Positions 17,876 to 26,886 are shown, counted from the first letter of the stretch. The stretch: DNA of 64,000 nt from Acidobacteriota bacterium (GCA_021780315.1 JAJXYY010000026.1:1-64000); one strand, 5' to 3'. Notes: generated from the letters alone by a model not told the origin. Translations and numbers: made by a program.

Positions 17876-19570
17876 TCAACGACTGGTTTCGAGCAGGTGC
17901 TCGGCGTGCTTCATGCTGGTCTCGGTCAGCTTGGCTCCGCTCAACATGCGGGCGATCTCGTGGGTGCGCTCCGCGTCGTCCATGCGGCGCACTTCGGTCT
18001 GGGTCCGGCCGCGCTTCTCTGACTTCTCAATCAAAAAGTGCTGATCGCCGAAGGCTGCTATCTGAGGAAGATGGGTAATACAGAGCACCTGTTGGCCCTT
18101 GGAGAGGGTCTTCAGCTTTCGTCCGACTGCCTCTGCTGCACGTCCGCCGATACCGATGTCGATCTCGTCAAAGACCAGGGTGCGGGGCAGCGCGACCTTC
18201 TTCTTACGTCCTGCGCCGCTGGACGCACCCTCCTCCACCGTGACCTTCAAAGCCAGCATGACCCGCGACATCTCGCCGCCGGAGGCGATCTCGTGCAGCG
18301 GCTTCAACGGTTCGCCTGTGTTCGTCGCAATGAGGCACTCAATCTGGTCCCAGCCATATGCCGTCCAGCTTGCAGCGGCCTGGTCGGCAGTCACCTTCAC
18401 GTTGAATCGAACATTCATGGCGAGATCGTTGATCTGAATCTCGGCCAGCTTCTCCAGTCGTCGGGCGGCCTCGGTGCGCGCTGTTGTCAGGGCCGATGCC
18501 GCCACACGGTACCTCTCAGCGTCCTGCGCTTCCCGGGCCGTCAACTCAGCGACCAGAGCATCGCGATTCTCCACCTCGGCCAGTTTGCGCGCTGCATCCT
18601 CTCCAAAGGCCATCACCTCAGCTAATGTCTGGCCGTACTTGCGCTTCAGCCGATCCAGTGCAGCCAGGCGGTCTTCAATCTCTTCCAGCCGACCTGGCGC
18701 AGCGTTGATATTGTCGGCAAACTCCCGCACCTCTGCATCGACGTCCTCCACGGCTGCCTTCGCTCCGGCAAGCTGCTGTGCTGGCTCCAGAAAGCGGGTA
18801 TCGTACCGCGCCAGTTCTTCCAGATGTTTCAGCGCAGCTCCCAGAGTGCTCTCGGCGGAGTTCTCCGACTCGTACAGCAGTTCATGCGCGCTCATGGCCG
18901 CCGTATAAAGCTTTTCGGCATTACTAAGCACGCGCTTCTCCGACTCCAGTTGCGCGTCTTCGTCATCTACAGTCAGATGCGCCTCGTTGATCTCCTTGCT
19001 TTGGAACCGCCACAAGTCGGCCATGCGCAGACGGTCCTGCTCGGCCGATTGCAACTCTTCCAGCTTGTCGGATGTGGTGCGCCATGTGGCATAGGCAGTG
19101 GCCACTGCCTCATGGCTCACGCCGCCGAAGCGATCAAGCAACAACCGCTGCTGCATCTGGTCGAACGAACCCAGCGTCTCGCCCTGTGAGTGCACCAGTG
19201 CCAATTCCGGCGCCAACTGCCGCAGGACCCCTACGGTTGCCGGCTGATTGTTAACGAACACTCGGCCTTTCCCGGTGGTTGAAATCTCCCGTCGCAGCAG
19301 AATGTCGTCGGTATCGGCGTCGATTCCATTCGCTTCCAGCACCGCCGCGGCGCCCGGCGTCATCTCAAAGACGCAACTCACCACAGCTTTGTCTGCTCCG
19401 TGGCGCACTACGTCGGACGAAGCCTTACCTCCCAGCAGCAGAGCCAGCGCGTCGATCAGGATTGATTTGCCCGCGCCCGTCTCGCCGGTCAGCAGATTCA
19501 GTCCCAGCCCAAAGCCAGCAATAGCGTGATCGATAACAGCATAGTTTTCCGCGCGCAGTTCCAGCAGCAT
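17876..19570 (-). CDS. recN: DNA repair protein RecN
   Basis: SMC-like ATPase that acts in double-strand-break repair, 564 residues. Start ATG at 19570 (MLLELRAENYAVIDHA) is the canonical RecN opening; a longer open frame of 33 codons upstream is not homologous and is rejected. Walker A is GETGAGKSILIDAL near residue 30, followed by a long coiled-coil interior (about 150-350), the signature EIASGGEMSRVMLALK and Walker B TLVFDEIDIGIGG. The C-terminus has ITHLPQIAAFGDQHF. It is divergent from tolQ; whether it is co-transcribed with ispH (gap about 137 bases) is uncertain. Confidence 0.95.
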   Translation of the reverse strand: MLLELRAENYAVIDHAIAGFGLGLNLLTGETGAGKSILIDALALLLGGKASSDVVRHGADKAVVSCVFEMTPGAAAVLEANGIDADTDDILLRREISTTGKGRVFVNNQPATVGVLRQLAPELALVHSQGETLGSFDQMQQRLLLDRFGGVSHEAVATAYATWRTTSDKLEELQSAEQDRLRMADLWRFQSKEINEAHLTVDDEDAQLESEKRVLSNAEKLYTAAMSAHELLYESENSAESTLGAALKHLEELARYDTRFLEPAQQLAGAKAAVEDVDAEVREFADNINAAPGRLEEIEDRLAALDRLKRKYGQTLAEVMAFGEDAARKLAEVENRDALVAELTAREAQDAERYRVAASALTTARTEAARRLEKLAEIQINDLAMNVRFNVKVTADQAAASWTAYGWDQIECLIATNTGEPLKPLHEIASGGEMSRVMLALKVTVEEGASSGAGRKKKVALPRTLVFDEIDIGIGGRAAEAVGRKLKTLSKGQQVLCITHLPQIAAFGDQHFLIEKSEKRGRTQTEVRRMDDAERTHEIARMLSGAKLTETSMKHAEHLLETSR

Positions 19571-19728
19571 GTCAGGCCTCAACCAGAGTTGTATCGCGAG
19601 GATAACAAACCCCATGCCCATCCAGTATTTCTGCGTCACGGGCATCTGCCTTGATGCCTCTTTCTGCATCCAACGTCTTACTTCGCAGGAACGATTTACA
19701 CTCAGGTCTGGCGGTAATCGAAAAAACT

Positions 19729-20508
19729 ATGGTCTTGAATCTTGCTTTAGCTCTTTCCTTCCTCCAGGAAGATCCAGTCGCGGCTACTCCGGCTGCGGCC
19801 AACAGCAGCGCCCTGGCAGAGATGATCCATAACAGCGGCCCTGTGGCCTTTGCTGTGCTCGTCATCCTGTTACTGGCCAGCATCTTCTCCTGGACCATCA
19901 TGCTGTCCAAGTGGTCCAGCTTCCGCAAAGCGCAGATGCAGGGACAACGATTCATCCGGGCCTTCCGCAAGTCCACCCGGCTCAGCGAGATCGCCTCGGT
20001 TGCCGAGCAGTTCAAGCCCAGCCCGCTGGTCGCCGTCTTCACTGAGATTCACGATGAGTACTTCCGGCAGACCTCCGGACGAGGCCTCCCGCGCAATCCG
20101 CTGGCGCTGGAACGGGCCGCACAGACCGCCTCCAGCGAGGCCTTGACTGTGATGGAGCAGCGCATGACCTGGCTGGCCACGATCGCCGCAATCGCCCCGT
20201 TTATCGGCCTCTTTGGAACCGTCATGGGCATCATCGACGCCTTCCATGGACTGGGCACGGCTGGTGCGGCGACCTTGCGTGCAGTCGCTCCGGGCATCTC
20301 GGAAGCTCTGATTACCACCGCTGCAGGTCTGGTGGTAGCAATCCCGGCAGTCGTCGGTTACAACCAGTTGACAGCGCGCTTGCGTGAGTTTGCCGCCCGC
20401 ATGGACGACTTCGGACGCGAACTGCTGAACGCGATTGAAAACGCCGCCATGGTTACGCCGCCTGTGACCGCGGCACCACCGGAAGAGCCTCGCCGGAGGA
20501 CCTTCTAG
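19729..20508 (+). CDS. tolQ: Tol-Pal motor channel protein TolQ (MotA/TolQ/ExbB family)
   Basis: Inner-membrane proton-channel subunit that with TolR drives TolA. The protein is about 259 residues from MVLNLALALSFLQEDP; an in-frame start 78 bases upstream is rejected as it adds unrelated sequence. Three membrane helices are seen: about residues 35-57 (GPVAFAVLVILLLASIFSW), then WLATIAAIAPFIGLFGTVMGII with the conserved Gly-rich turn, and GISEALITTAAGLVVAIPAVVGYN with the channel Thr residues. It is the first gene of a tight tol-pal operon and ends 3 bases before tolR. Confidence 0.94.
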   Translation: MVLNLALALSFLQEDPVAATPAAANSSALAEMIHNSGPVAFAVLVILLLASIFSWTIMLSKWSSFRKAQMQGQRFIRAFRKSTRLSEIASVAEQFKPSPLVAVFTEIHDEYFRQTSGRGLPRNPLALERAAQTASSEALTVMEQRMTWLATIAAIAPFIGLFGTVMGIIDAFHGLGTAGAATLRAVAPGISEALITTAAGLVVAIPAVVGYNQLTARLREFAARMDDFGRELLNAIENAAMVTPPVTAAPPEEPRRRTF

Positions 20509-20511
20509 GCC

Positions 20512-20937
20512 ATGGCTTTCTCCACCCGCAGCGGCGGCCAGACCCGCACCCAGACCGCACTCGCCGAGATCAACATCACCCCGCTCGTGGATGTCGTGTT
20601 GGTGCTGCTGCTCATCTTCATGCTGACCGCGCCGGTGTTGCAGTCGGGCGTTGAGGTGGCGATTCCCAAGACTCGCTCCGTCAATCAGCTTACCGAAGAA
20701 CGAATGGTGGTCACCATCGACAAGGACCAGAACGTCTTTTTGCAGGACAAGCCCATCAACGTGAACGACCTGCCCGCCCACCTGCAGGCAGTAGGACACG
20801 GCGATCCGGCCAAGCGCATCATCTATCTACGTGCCGACGAACAGGTTCCCTTTGGGGCCTTTGCCTCCGTCATGGACGCCGTAAAACGCGCCGGCATCAC
20901 CAATATCAGCATCGTCACCCAGCCGATCCAGAAGTGA
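20512..20937 (+). CDS. tolR: Tol-Pal motor protein TolR (ExbD/TolR family)
   Basis: A 141-residue single-pass inner-membrane protein that couples proton flow to TolA. The short cytoplasmic tail is followed by the hallmark helix EINITPLVDVVLVLLLIFML, whose Asp (near residue 29) is the proton carrier in the family. The periplasmic domain ends KRAGITNISIVTQPIQK, as in other TolR/ExbD proteins. Its TGA stop is followed at once by a ribosome-binding sequence that seems to serve tolA. Confidence 0.95.
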   Translation: MAFSTRSGGQTRTQTALAEINITPLVDVVLVLLLIFMLTAPVLQSGVEVAIPKTRSVNQLTEERMVVTIDKDQNVFLQDKPINVNDLPAHLQAVGHGDPAKRIIYLRADEQVPFGAFASVMDAVKRAGITNISIVTQPIQK

Positions 20938-20943
20938 GGAGGG
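20937..20943 (+). promoter_or_regulatory. ribosome-binding site pointing to an ATA start for tolA
   Basis: AGGAGGG directly follows the tolR stop and ends 4 bases before ATA at 20948. No ATG, GTG or TTG occurs in the tolA frame between the tolR stop and the middle of the TolA membrane helix, so this site decides the start. Confidence 0.5.
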
Positions 20944-20947
20944 TGCC

Positions 20948-21751
20948 ATAGCCACTCAGCTCAACTGGATACACGAGGAACACGCGCAAGGCGAGAGTCT
21001 GCGGGGCAACTTCGTCGGCGCCTTGTTGCTGCATGCGGCGGTCTTTGCGGCCATCTTCGGTCTGGCGTATCTCTCGCACCGCGGCAAGTCCTGGGGCGAG
21101 CACGACGTCACCGCCGGTGCCATCCAGGCGACCATGGTCTCGTCCATCCCCCTGCCACCGCGCCAACGGACGCTCGATGACGGAGTGCTGACCTCGGAGA
21201 AGCCCAGTCCCGCACCGATTACAGCCAAGGAAAAGACCGAGGTCGCACCGTCACCCAAGGATCTGGCTATCCCTACCAAGGCGGCCAAGCCCGTCAAAAC
21301 CGCCGATAAAGTAACCCCAACGCCGCCAAAGCATGTACAACCCGTGCCGCCGCAGCCCACCAAAGCTGCTACCGGTGAGACGGCTGGCATCCGCATCGCG
21401 CAGGCGACCATGCAACTGAAGAATGGTACCGCCAGCATGTCGGTCGACGACAAGACCTTCGGCGAGCGCTTTGCCTACTATGTCAACGTCGTCAACCGGA
21501 AGGTAGCCCAGAACTGGTTCACCCAGGAGGCCGATCCTCGCGCCTCCGAGGGCAAGCGCGTCACCTTGATCTTCGATATCAACCGGGACGGCATCCCTTC
21601 CAACATTCGTTACGGAGCCCGCAGCGGCTCTGCCAGCCTCGACACCTCGGCCCTGCGCGCCCTGCAACGTGTGCAGGATGAGGGCTTCGGGCCACTGCCG
21701 CAGGGCGACCACATCACCGTGGAGTACTCCTTTGACTACCGTAAGCAGTAA
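20948..21751 (+). CDS. tolA: TolA/TonB-like energy-transducing protein, apparently starting at ATA
   Basis: Periplasm-spanning protein linking TolQR to Pal/TolB. Translated from ATA at 20948 it begins (M)ATQLNWIHEEHAQGESLRGN, then one membrane helix FVGALLLHAAVFAAIFGLAY (about 22-41), a Pro/Lys-rich linker (about 75-145, KPVKTADKVTPTPPKHVQPV) and a TonB C-terminal domain (about 170-267, FAYYVNVVNRKVAQNWF then VTLIFDINRDGIPSNI). Normal start codons in this frame first appear at the TTG at 21023, which would cut the membrane helix in half. A sequencing variant of ATG is the alternative. Position between tolR and tolB supports the TolA role. Confidence 0.85.
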   Translation: MATQLNWIHEEHAQGESLRGNFVGALLLHAAVFAAIFGLAYLSHRGKSWGEHDVTAGAIQATMVSSIPLPPRQRTLDDGVLTSEKPSPAPITAKEKTEVAPSPKDLAIPTKAAKPVKTADKVTPTPPKHVQPVPPQPTKAATGETAGIRIAQATMQLKNGTASMSVDDKTFGERFAYYVNVVNRKVAQNWFTQEADPRASEGKRVTLIFDINRDGIPSNIRYGARSGSASLDTSALRALQRVQDEGFGPLPQGDHITVEYSFDYRKQ

Positions 21752-21843
21752 CCGCGTTCCAACCGGAGTATTCGCCTGATTACCGCCTGTCCCACTGCGG
21801 CCGATCACTCTTTGCCCTGCTTTGCATCTACCATAGGAGAGGA

Positions 21844-23211
21844 ATGATAAGCCCGGTGCATACCCTATCTCCCCGTACCCCGAAACGCTGGCTCATCGCA
21901 ATCTCGTTGCTGCTGGTCTGCGCCTCAACATTGCAGGCGCAGGACTGGTTCAAGACCGAGACCTCCAGCGGTGCCGACCGCATCCGCATTGCGGTCGCCG
22001 ACTTCAAACCCTTCACCACTGACCCGCAGACCGCGCCCTTCAAGCGCACCTTCGACGCAACGCTTTACTCCGATCTCGCCAATGCCGGTATCTTTGACAT
22101 CGTCTCCAAAAGCCTGATGCCGCAATCGTCTCCGGGTGCTCCCGCCGAGATTAATCTGGCGCAGTGGTCCGCAGAACCGGCATCGGCAGCCATGGTCGCC
22201 TTTGGCAGTCTGGGCGTACAGAATGGCAGACTGATCGCCAATGGCTTTCTGTTCGATGCCAAGAACGCACAGTATCCGCAGGTGCTGGCCAAGCAGTACA
22301 ACGAGGCTCCAAGCGAGGACTCTGCCCGTCAGGTAGCGCATCGCTTCGCCGATGAGATCATCTTCCGCCTGGGTGGTGGTATTCCCGGCATCGCCGAAAC
22401 CAAAATCTTCTACGTCAAGATGGGTGGCGGCAACAAAGAGATCTGGCAGATGGACTATGACGGAGCCAACCAGCATGCGGTGACGCATCTGGGCACGGTC
22501 TCGCTCTCTCCGCGCGTCTCGCCAGATAACTCGCGCATCGCCTTTTCCTCGCTGGGTCACGATGGCTTCCAGATCCGTATGTACTCCCTGCTGCTGGGGC
22601 GCATGGTGAATATCTCCAACGCCGGAGGCACGAACCTCTCCCCGGCCTGGGCTCCCAATGGCCGTGAAATCGCTTACTCCTCCTCGCGTACTGGCGACCC
22701 GGAGATATGGATCTCCGACGTGAATGGCGGGCTCGCACGTCGTATCACCAGCTTCCGTGGTCCGGACGTCTCGCCGGTCTACAATCCACGCACCGGCGCG
22801 CAGATTGCCTGGATCAGCGGACGTACCGGTTTGCCGCAGTTGTACATCATGGATTCCGACGGTTCCGGCATCAGCCGCATGACCGACGGCGGCTATGCCA
22901 CCTCCCCCTCCTGGTCTCCGAACGGCCAGTTCATCGCCTTTGCATGGAACCGCAAGTACGGCCCCGGAGCACCCGGCGGACAAGACATCTACGTCATGGA
23001 GATTGCCACCAAGCGCTGGATTCAGCTTACCCACGATGGCGGCCGCTGCGACTTCCCCTCCTGGTCTCCTGACGGCCGCCACATCACCTACGCCAACACC
23101 GCGGACGGCCGCCCGGAACACATGAAGATCTGGACCATGCTGGCTGACGGCACCCAAAAGCGCGCCCTTACCAGCGGTGGAGCGGACATGCCAAACTGGA
23201 GTTGGAAGTAA
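21844..23211 (+). CDS. tolB: Tol-Pal periplasmic beta-propeller protein TolB
   Basis: A 455-residue periplasmic protein. The signal peptide (KRWLIAISLLLVCASTLQAQ) is followed by the N-terminal TolB domain (about 45-190, IRIAVADFKPF) and WD40-like PD40 repeats. The repeats show as SLSPRVSPDNSRIAFSS, LSPAWAPNGREIAYSSSRTG, TSPSWSPNGQFIAFAWN and DFPSWSPDGRHITYAN. TolB binds Pal and the TolA C-terminus in the cycle that draws in the outer membrane during division. A good ribosome site (GGAGAGGA) precedes the ATG. Confidence 0.95.
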   Translation: MISPVHTLSPRTPKRWLIAISLLLVCASTLQAQDWFKTETSSGADRIRIAVADFKPFTTDPQTAPFKRTFDATLYSDLANAGIFDIVSKSLMPQSSPGAPAEINLAQWSAEPASAAMVAFGSLGVQNGRLIANGFLFDAKNAQYPQVLAKQYNEAPSEDSARQVAHRFADEIIFRLGGGIPGIAETKIFYVKMGGGNKEIWQMDYDGANQHAVTHLGTVSLSPRVSPDNSRIAFSSLGHDGFQIRMYSLLLGRMVNISNAGGTNLSPAWAPNGREIAYSSSRTGDPEIWISDVNGGLARRITSFRGPDVSPVYNPRTGAQIAWISGRTGLPQLYIMDSDGSGISRMTDGGYATSPSWSPNGQFIAFAWNRKYGPGAPGGQDIYVMEIATKRWIQLTHDGGRCDFPSWSPDGRHITYANTADGRPEHMKIWTMLADGTQKRALTSGGADMPNWSWK

Positions 23212-23316
23212 TTATTTGGAAGTGAAGATTAGTACGTATCGTTGTAACAACCTTCCCGTGAAATCAGCCCTATTGATGTGTAGACGTTAGAATTATCAAA
23301 AGCAATGCAGGAGAGT

Positions 23317-24093
23317 ATGACCATGAGCACGACCTCAACGACGCTTCGCAAGATCTTTGTACTTGCGGCTACCGCCATCGCCATCAGCGCCGTAACCGGT
23401 TGCCACAAGAAGGCCAGTGGTATCGACCCCAATAGCCTGGCGCCCATGCCTGCTGCTGCGGCCCCCGCGCCAACGGCATCCATCACTGCCGACCCGCTGG
23501 CAATTGATCTGGGCCAGTCCGTTGTGCTCAACTGGCGCACACAGAACGCCACCGTCGTCACCATCGACGGCATCGGCGAGGTGAACGCCAATGGCACACA
23601 GACCGTTGCTCCAGCGAACTCGACCAACTTCCATCTGGTGGCAAAAGGCGATGGCGGCACCACCGAGGCCAACGTTCGCGTCACTGTGCGCGTTCCCGTT
23701 GCCCCGACCGTACCGGCGAACACCAGCGGCGGCGACATGGGAACCGATGAGGCCTTCCACCAGAACGTGCAGGATGCCTTCTTTGACTACGACAGCTACG
23801 ATCTTCGCCCCGATGCTCAGGCATCCACCCAGCAGGCAGCCTCGTACCTCGCAGCGCACCCCGCCATCCACATCGTGATTGGTGGTTACGCCGACGAGCG
23901 CGGCTCTGCAGAGTACAACTTGGCTCTCGGCGAGAACCGTGCCAACTCCGCACGCACTGCACTGATCGCAGCCGGTGTGGCTCCAAACCGTATCCGTGTG
24001 ATCAGCTACGGCAAAGAGAAGCAGTTCTGCACCGAAGAGAACGAGACCTGCTGGCAGCAGAACCGCCGCGCTCAGTTCACCATCGATCGCTAA
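23317..24093 (+). CDS. pal: peptidoglycan-associated lipoprotein Pal (OmpA C-terminal domain)
   Basis: Outer-membrane lipoprotein that holds peptidoglycan. The N-terminus is a lipoprotein signal ending in the lipobox AVTGC, so Cys lies near residue 30. A linker domain with an Ig-like look (ADPLAIDLGQSVVLNWRTQN) spans about 50-130, longer than in enterobacterial Pal. The OmpA-like domain begins near 145 (FFDYDSYDLRPDAQ) and carries GYADERGSAEYNLALGENRA and the end QNRRAQFTID. The start ATG at 23317 follows AGGAG; ATGs at 23305 and 23323 are alternatives. Confidence 0.93.
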   Translation: MTMSTTSTTLRKIFVLAATAIAISAVTGCHKKASGIDPNSLAPMPAAAAPAPTASITADPLAIDLGQSVVLNWRTQNATVVTIDGIGEVNANGTQTVAPANSTNFHLVAKGDGGTTEANVRVTVRVPVAPTVPANTSGGDMGTDEAFHQNVQDAFFDYDSYDLRPDAQASTQQAASYLAAHPAIHIVIGGYADERGSAEYNLALGENRANSARTALIAAGVAPNRIRVISYGKEKQFCTEENETCWQQNRRAQFTIDR

Positions 24094-24110
24094 CCACTGC
24101 ATTCATCACT

Positions 24111-24144
24111 CCATCAGCCCTCGCCCCACGGTGAGGGCTGATGG
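24111..24144 (+). repeat. 12-bp stem-loop between pal and cpoB
   Basis: CCATCAGCCCTC (24111-24122) pairs perfectly with GAGGGCTGATGG (24133-24144) around a 10-base loop. No T-run follows, so it is not a classical terminator. It lies inside the tol-pal operon and could protect or cleave the message, or lower cpoB expression relative to pal. Confidence 0.7.
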
Positions 24145-24171
24145 CACAGCCACCAAGGCAGGTTTGTCATC

Positions 24172-25191
24172 ATGCGTACACCCTCTCGCACCTCCGCTTT
24201 TGTCATGCTGTCTCGCTCGGCCGCTCCCCGCCGTGCCCATCGGCTCATCGTCTCTCTGCTCTGGCTGGGCATGGCCGTATCCGCTGCGCCGGCCTTTGCC
24301 GTCAATAAGGACATGGTGCAGCTCCAGACGCAGGTGCAGCAGCTTCAGGATGCGGTTGCCCGGCTACAGCAATCGAACGACGAGCGCATGGGGGTACTCA
24401 AAGACCTCGTGCAGCAAAGCTCCGATGCAGTCAATAAGATGTCCGTCAACGTGGAAGCCCTGCAGAAACAGATGCAGACCCAGCAGGACGCGCAGAACGC
24501 CAAGATCGATCAGATCTCCGGCCAGATCCAGTCTTTGAACGACTCTCTCGACGAGTTGAAAACACGTCTCGGACGTTTGGAGAAGTTGACTCAGGACGTT
24601 CAAAATCAGCAGCAATCCATGAGCGCCAGCCTCCAGAATCTACCCCCGGGGTCGGGGACTGCCGCCGTCCCCGCCGGGGTCCAGCCTACGACTCCAGTCC
24701 CAGCCGAGGTTGCGCCCCCACCTGTCACCGGGAAAAAAGGTAAGCCAGTCGCTGCTCTGCCAGCCACGCCAGCTACCTCGGATACACCCGCGGCGCCACC
24801 AGTAGATGAGTTGTACAAAACCGCTCTGGGCGACTACATGTCGGCCAAGTATGCACTCGCTGCGGCAGAGTTCGGTGACGTGGTCAAGTTCTATCCCGAC
24901 AACGCACTGGCTGGAAATGCCTACTACTACCAGGGCGAAATCGACTATCGTGCCGGACACTACCCTGCTGCCGTGAAGAACTACGACAAGGTGCTGGAGC
25001 AATATCCGGACAACAACAAGGTGCCTGTATCGCACCTGCATAAAGGTCAGGCCTTGATCGCGCAGAAGCAGAACGAAGCCGGTATCCGCGAGCTGCGCAG
25101 CTTGATTCAGCGCTTCCCGAACTCTCCCGAAGCCATGCAGGCGCGCAGCAAACTAAGCGGCATGGGCGTGCCGGTCACTCCTCGCCGGTAG
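24172..25191 (+). CDS. cpoB: cell division coordinator CpoB / YbgF-like TPR protein
   Basis: A 339-residue periplasmic protein. The signal region is about residues 1-43 (LIVSLLWLGMAVSAAPAFA). A coiled coil spans about 45-150 (VQLQTQVQQLQDAVARLQQ then many Gln/Leu heptads), followed by a Pro/Ala linker and C-terminal TPR repeats (about 215-335, DELYKTALGDYMSAKYALAA, then GNAYYYQGEIDYRAGHYPAA). This is the domain order of CpoB, which tunes Tol and peptidoglycan synthases in E. coli. The signal peptide is long; a later start is possible. It is the last gene of the tol-pal operon. Confidence 0.9.
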   Translation: MRTPSRTSAFVMLSRSAAPRRAHRLIVSLLWLGMAVSAAPAFAVNKDMVQLQTQVQQLQDAVARLQQSNDERMGVLKDLVQQSSDAVNKMSVNVEALQKQMQTQQDAQNAKIDQISGQIQSLNDSLDELKTRLGRLEKLTQDVQNQQQSMSASLQNLPPGSGTAAVPAGVQPTTPVPAEVAPPPVTGKKGKPVAALPATPATSDTPAAPPVDELYKTALGDYMSAKYALAAAEFGDVVKFYPDNALAGNAYYYQGEIDYRAGHYPAAVKNYDKVLEQYPDNNKVPVSHLHKGQALIAQKQNEAGIRELRSLIQRFPNSPEAMQARSKLSGMGVPVTPRR

Positions 25192-25214
25192 GCAGACTGG
25201 TTCTTCGTCCATGC

Positions 25215-26264
25215 CTAGTTGCGAATCCCCTGCATCAGGGCTTCCATCTCTTCGCGCTCCGCTCCGGTCGGCGGCAGCAGCGGAAGCCGTGGCCTGCCAC
25301 CAAAGTACCCATTCAAGTCGCAGGCAAAGCGAATCCCCGGGATACCTAGTTCGACCTCAATGCGGTCTGCAGCTTTATTCACACGGGCCTGCTTCTCTTT
25401 GGCCAGGCGTTCGTCGCCGTCCTTCCAGGCCGCAACCACCTCGTAGGTTGCTTGCGGCGCACACGCAGCAAACGCCGGAGCCGCGCCCGTTGCACCCGCT
25501 ACTAACGCATCCAGCATCCCGGACGTGCTTCCAGCCAGAATCTGAAAACCAATCTTCTTCGTTCGAGTCTTGATCGCAGGCATCGGCGGAGCCACCGCCA
25601 GCGCCGCGCCTCCACCCGAGAGCGACTCCGCCGACACAAAGGTGCCGCCTGCACCCTCGTCGCGCAGCTTGAGCATGCGCCCCGTTACCGCGGCAAAGAC
25701 CTGTGTCACCGTGATCTCACGCTGCACCTGTGCCGTGGCCGCCTTAAGCGCCAATACCCGGACAGCATCGCTCGGCGTATCGAGCAGTCCAATCACACCA
25801 CGGTGCTGAGCTAACTCCGCGATCAACTCCACCGATAGCGGGCAGGCGGCGGAACTCGCCACCACTACCGGCAATCGCGATTGGTCGGCCACCGTCTGAA
25901 AATAGGTCCTCAACTCTGCCATCTGATTTCCGTTCGCCAGCATCCGCGGGCCGCTCACGACCACAGCGTCATAGCCCAGATCGGCAGCCAGTTCAACCAG
26001 GCGCACGCTCTCCACCACGCTCCCCCGCGCAATCCCGGCGAGCATCACCTTCTCTGGCTCTGCCGTCTCAATCGCTGCACGCAGTGCCTGCTCGGTCTCA
26101 GCCTCACTCAGCAGCGACGGTTCCCCATGTTCGCCCAAGACAATCATTCCCGCCACGGGTGTCTTCGAATAGCGGTGCACATTGTGCTCCAGTTTGCGGA
26201 GGTTTAGGCTGCCGTCCAGATAAAACGGCGTAATCAGTGAGAGATAAAGACCTTCAAGCAGCAT
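25215..26264 (-). CDS. DapA/DHDPS-fold protein lacking the family's catalytic residues
   Basis: A 349-residue TIM-barrel protein of the dihydrodipicolinate synthase/N-acetylneuraminate lyase type. The opening LYLSLITPFYLDGSLN and the later LADDLGYDAV-like stretch (LAADLGYDAVVVSGPRML) match the fold. The Schiff-base lysine is missing: the usual GIKE reads GLLD (residues 159-162). The Tyr of the NVP motif is Ala (residue 136), and the paired Thr of GTTGE reads GEHGE (44-48). It is therefore probably not an aldolase of the normal mechanism. It is convergent with cpoB and divergent from a small membrane protein; function is unknown. Confidence 0.8.
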   Translation of the reverse strand: MLLEGLYLSLITPFYLDGSLNLRKLEHNVHRYSKTPVAGMIVLGEHGEPSLLSEAETEQALRAAIETAEPEKVMLAGIARGSVVESVRLVELAADLGYDAVVVSGPRMLANGNQMAELRTYFQTVADQSRLPVVVASSAACPLSVELIAELAQHRGVIGLLDTPSDAVRVLALKAATAQVQREITVTQVFAAVTGRMLKLRDEGAGGTFVSAESLSGGGAALAVAPPMPAIKTRTKKIGFQILAGSTSGMLDALVAGATGAAPAFAACAPQATYEVVAAWKDGDERLAKEKQARVNKAADRIEVELGIPGIRFACDLNGYFGGRPRLPLLPPTGAEREEMEALMQGIRN

Positions 26265-26403
26265 GATTCTATTCTAAAGTCTCGGCTGCCCTCTGGAGTC
26301 TCCCCGCCGCCAGACTTTATCAAGCAGTGACGCTGCAACAAAAGACGTATCCGGTTTTCCGCGCCAGACCAACCGAATACAGTACGCTAAGGGTGAGCGA
26401 ACT

Positions 26404-26886
26404 ATGGCTATCAAACAAGACATTGCGCCTGGCAAATCCCTCGGCGATCTAGGCCGTGAAGCTTTCTGGTTTCTTAGCCACACCCTGATTGCCGTCATCG
26501 TACTGGCCGTCGTCATCGTCGGCATGTCGATCACCCATCCCGATCCCGACGCCTCCTCGCCCAAGCTTTTGGGCACCGGACTGGCTTTTCTGGTCCCGAT
26601 GATCGGTGGCTTCCTGATCGCACGGATACAGCAGAACGACATCGCCCGCTATGTTTGGATCTCGGGCCTGCTCTTGTTTTCGGTTGTCTGTGTCTGGGTG
26701 CTGGATCTGCCGACAGGCAACGGTCTGTGTGAAAAATGCGGTGCGGTTGAAAAGCTGTGGCGCACCTTCTTCAGCATCAGCAACGGTAGCGGCCTGATGG
26801 GTGGTGACGGTCTGCTCTTCGGCACCTGGGTCCCGCTTTCGATGATCGGCTACGCGGTTGGCGCGAAGTTCGGTCTCGAACCCTGA
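26404..26886 (+). CDS. small integral membrane protein, unknown function
   Basis: A 160-residue protein with three or four hydrophobic helices: about 25-45 (HTLIAVIVLAVVIVGMS), 58-77 (GTGLAFLVPMIGGFLIA), 85-103 (YVWISGLLLFSVVCVWVL) and 135-155 (GTWVPLSMIGYAVGAKFG). A loop carries a CEKC pair (LCEKCGAVEKLW) that could be a redox or metal site. No family is recognised. It is divergent from the DapA-like gene and ends 28 bases from the convergent carB stop. Confidence 0.75.
   Translation: MAIKQDIAPGKSLGDLGREAFWFLSHTLIAVIVLAVVIVGMSITHPDPDASSPKLLGTGLAFLVPMIGGFLIARIQQNDIARYVWISGLLLFSVVCVWVLDLPTGNGLCEKCGAVEKLWRTFFSISNGSGLMGGDGLLFGTWVPLSMIGYAVGAKFGLEP

Noticed and set aside
19571-19669. Upstream extension of recN
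   Set aside because: RecN proteins start with MLLELRxENYAV, exactly at ATG 19570.
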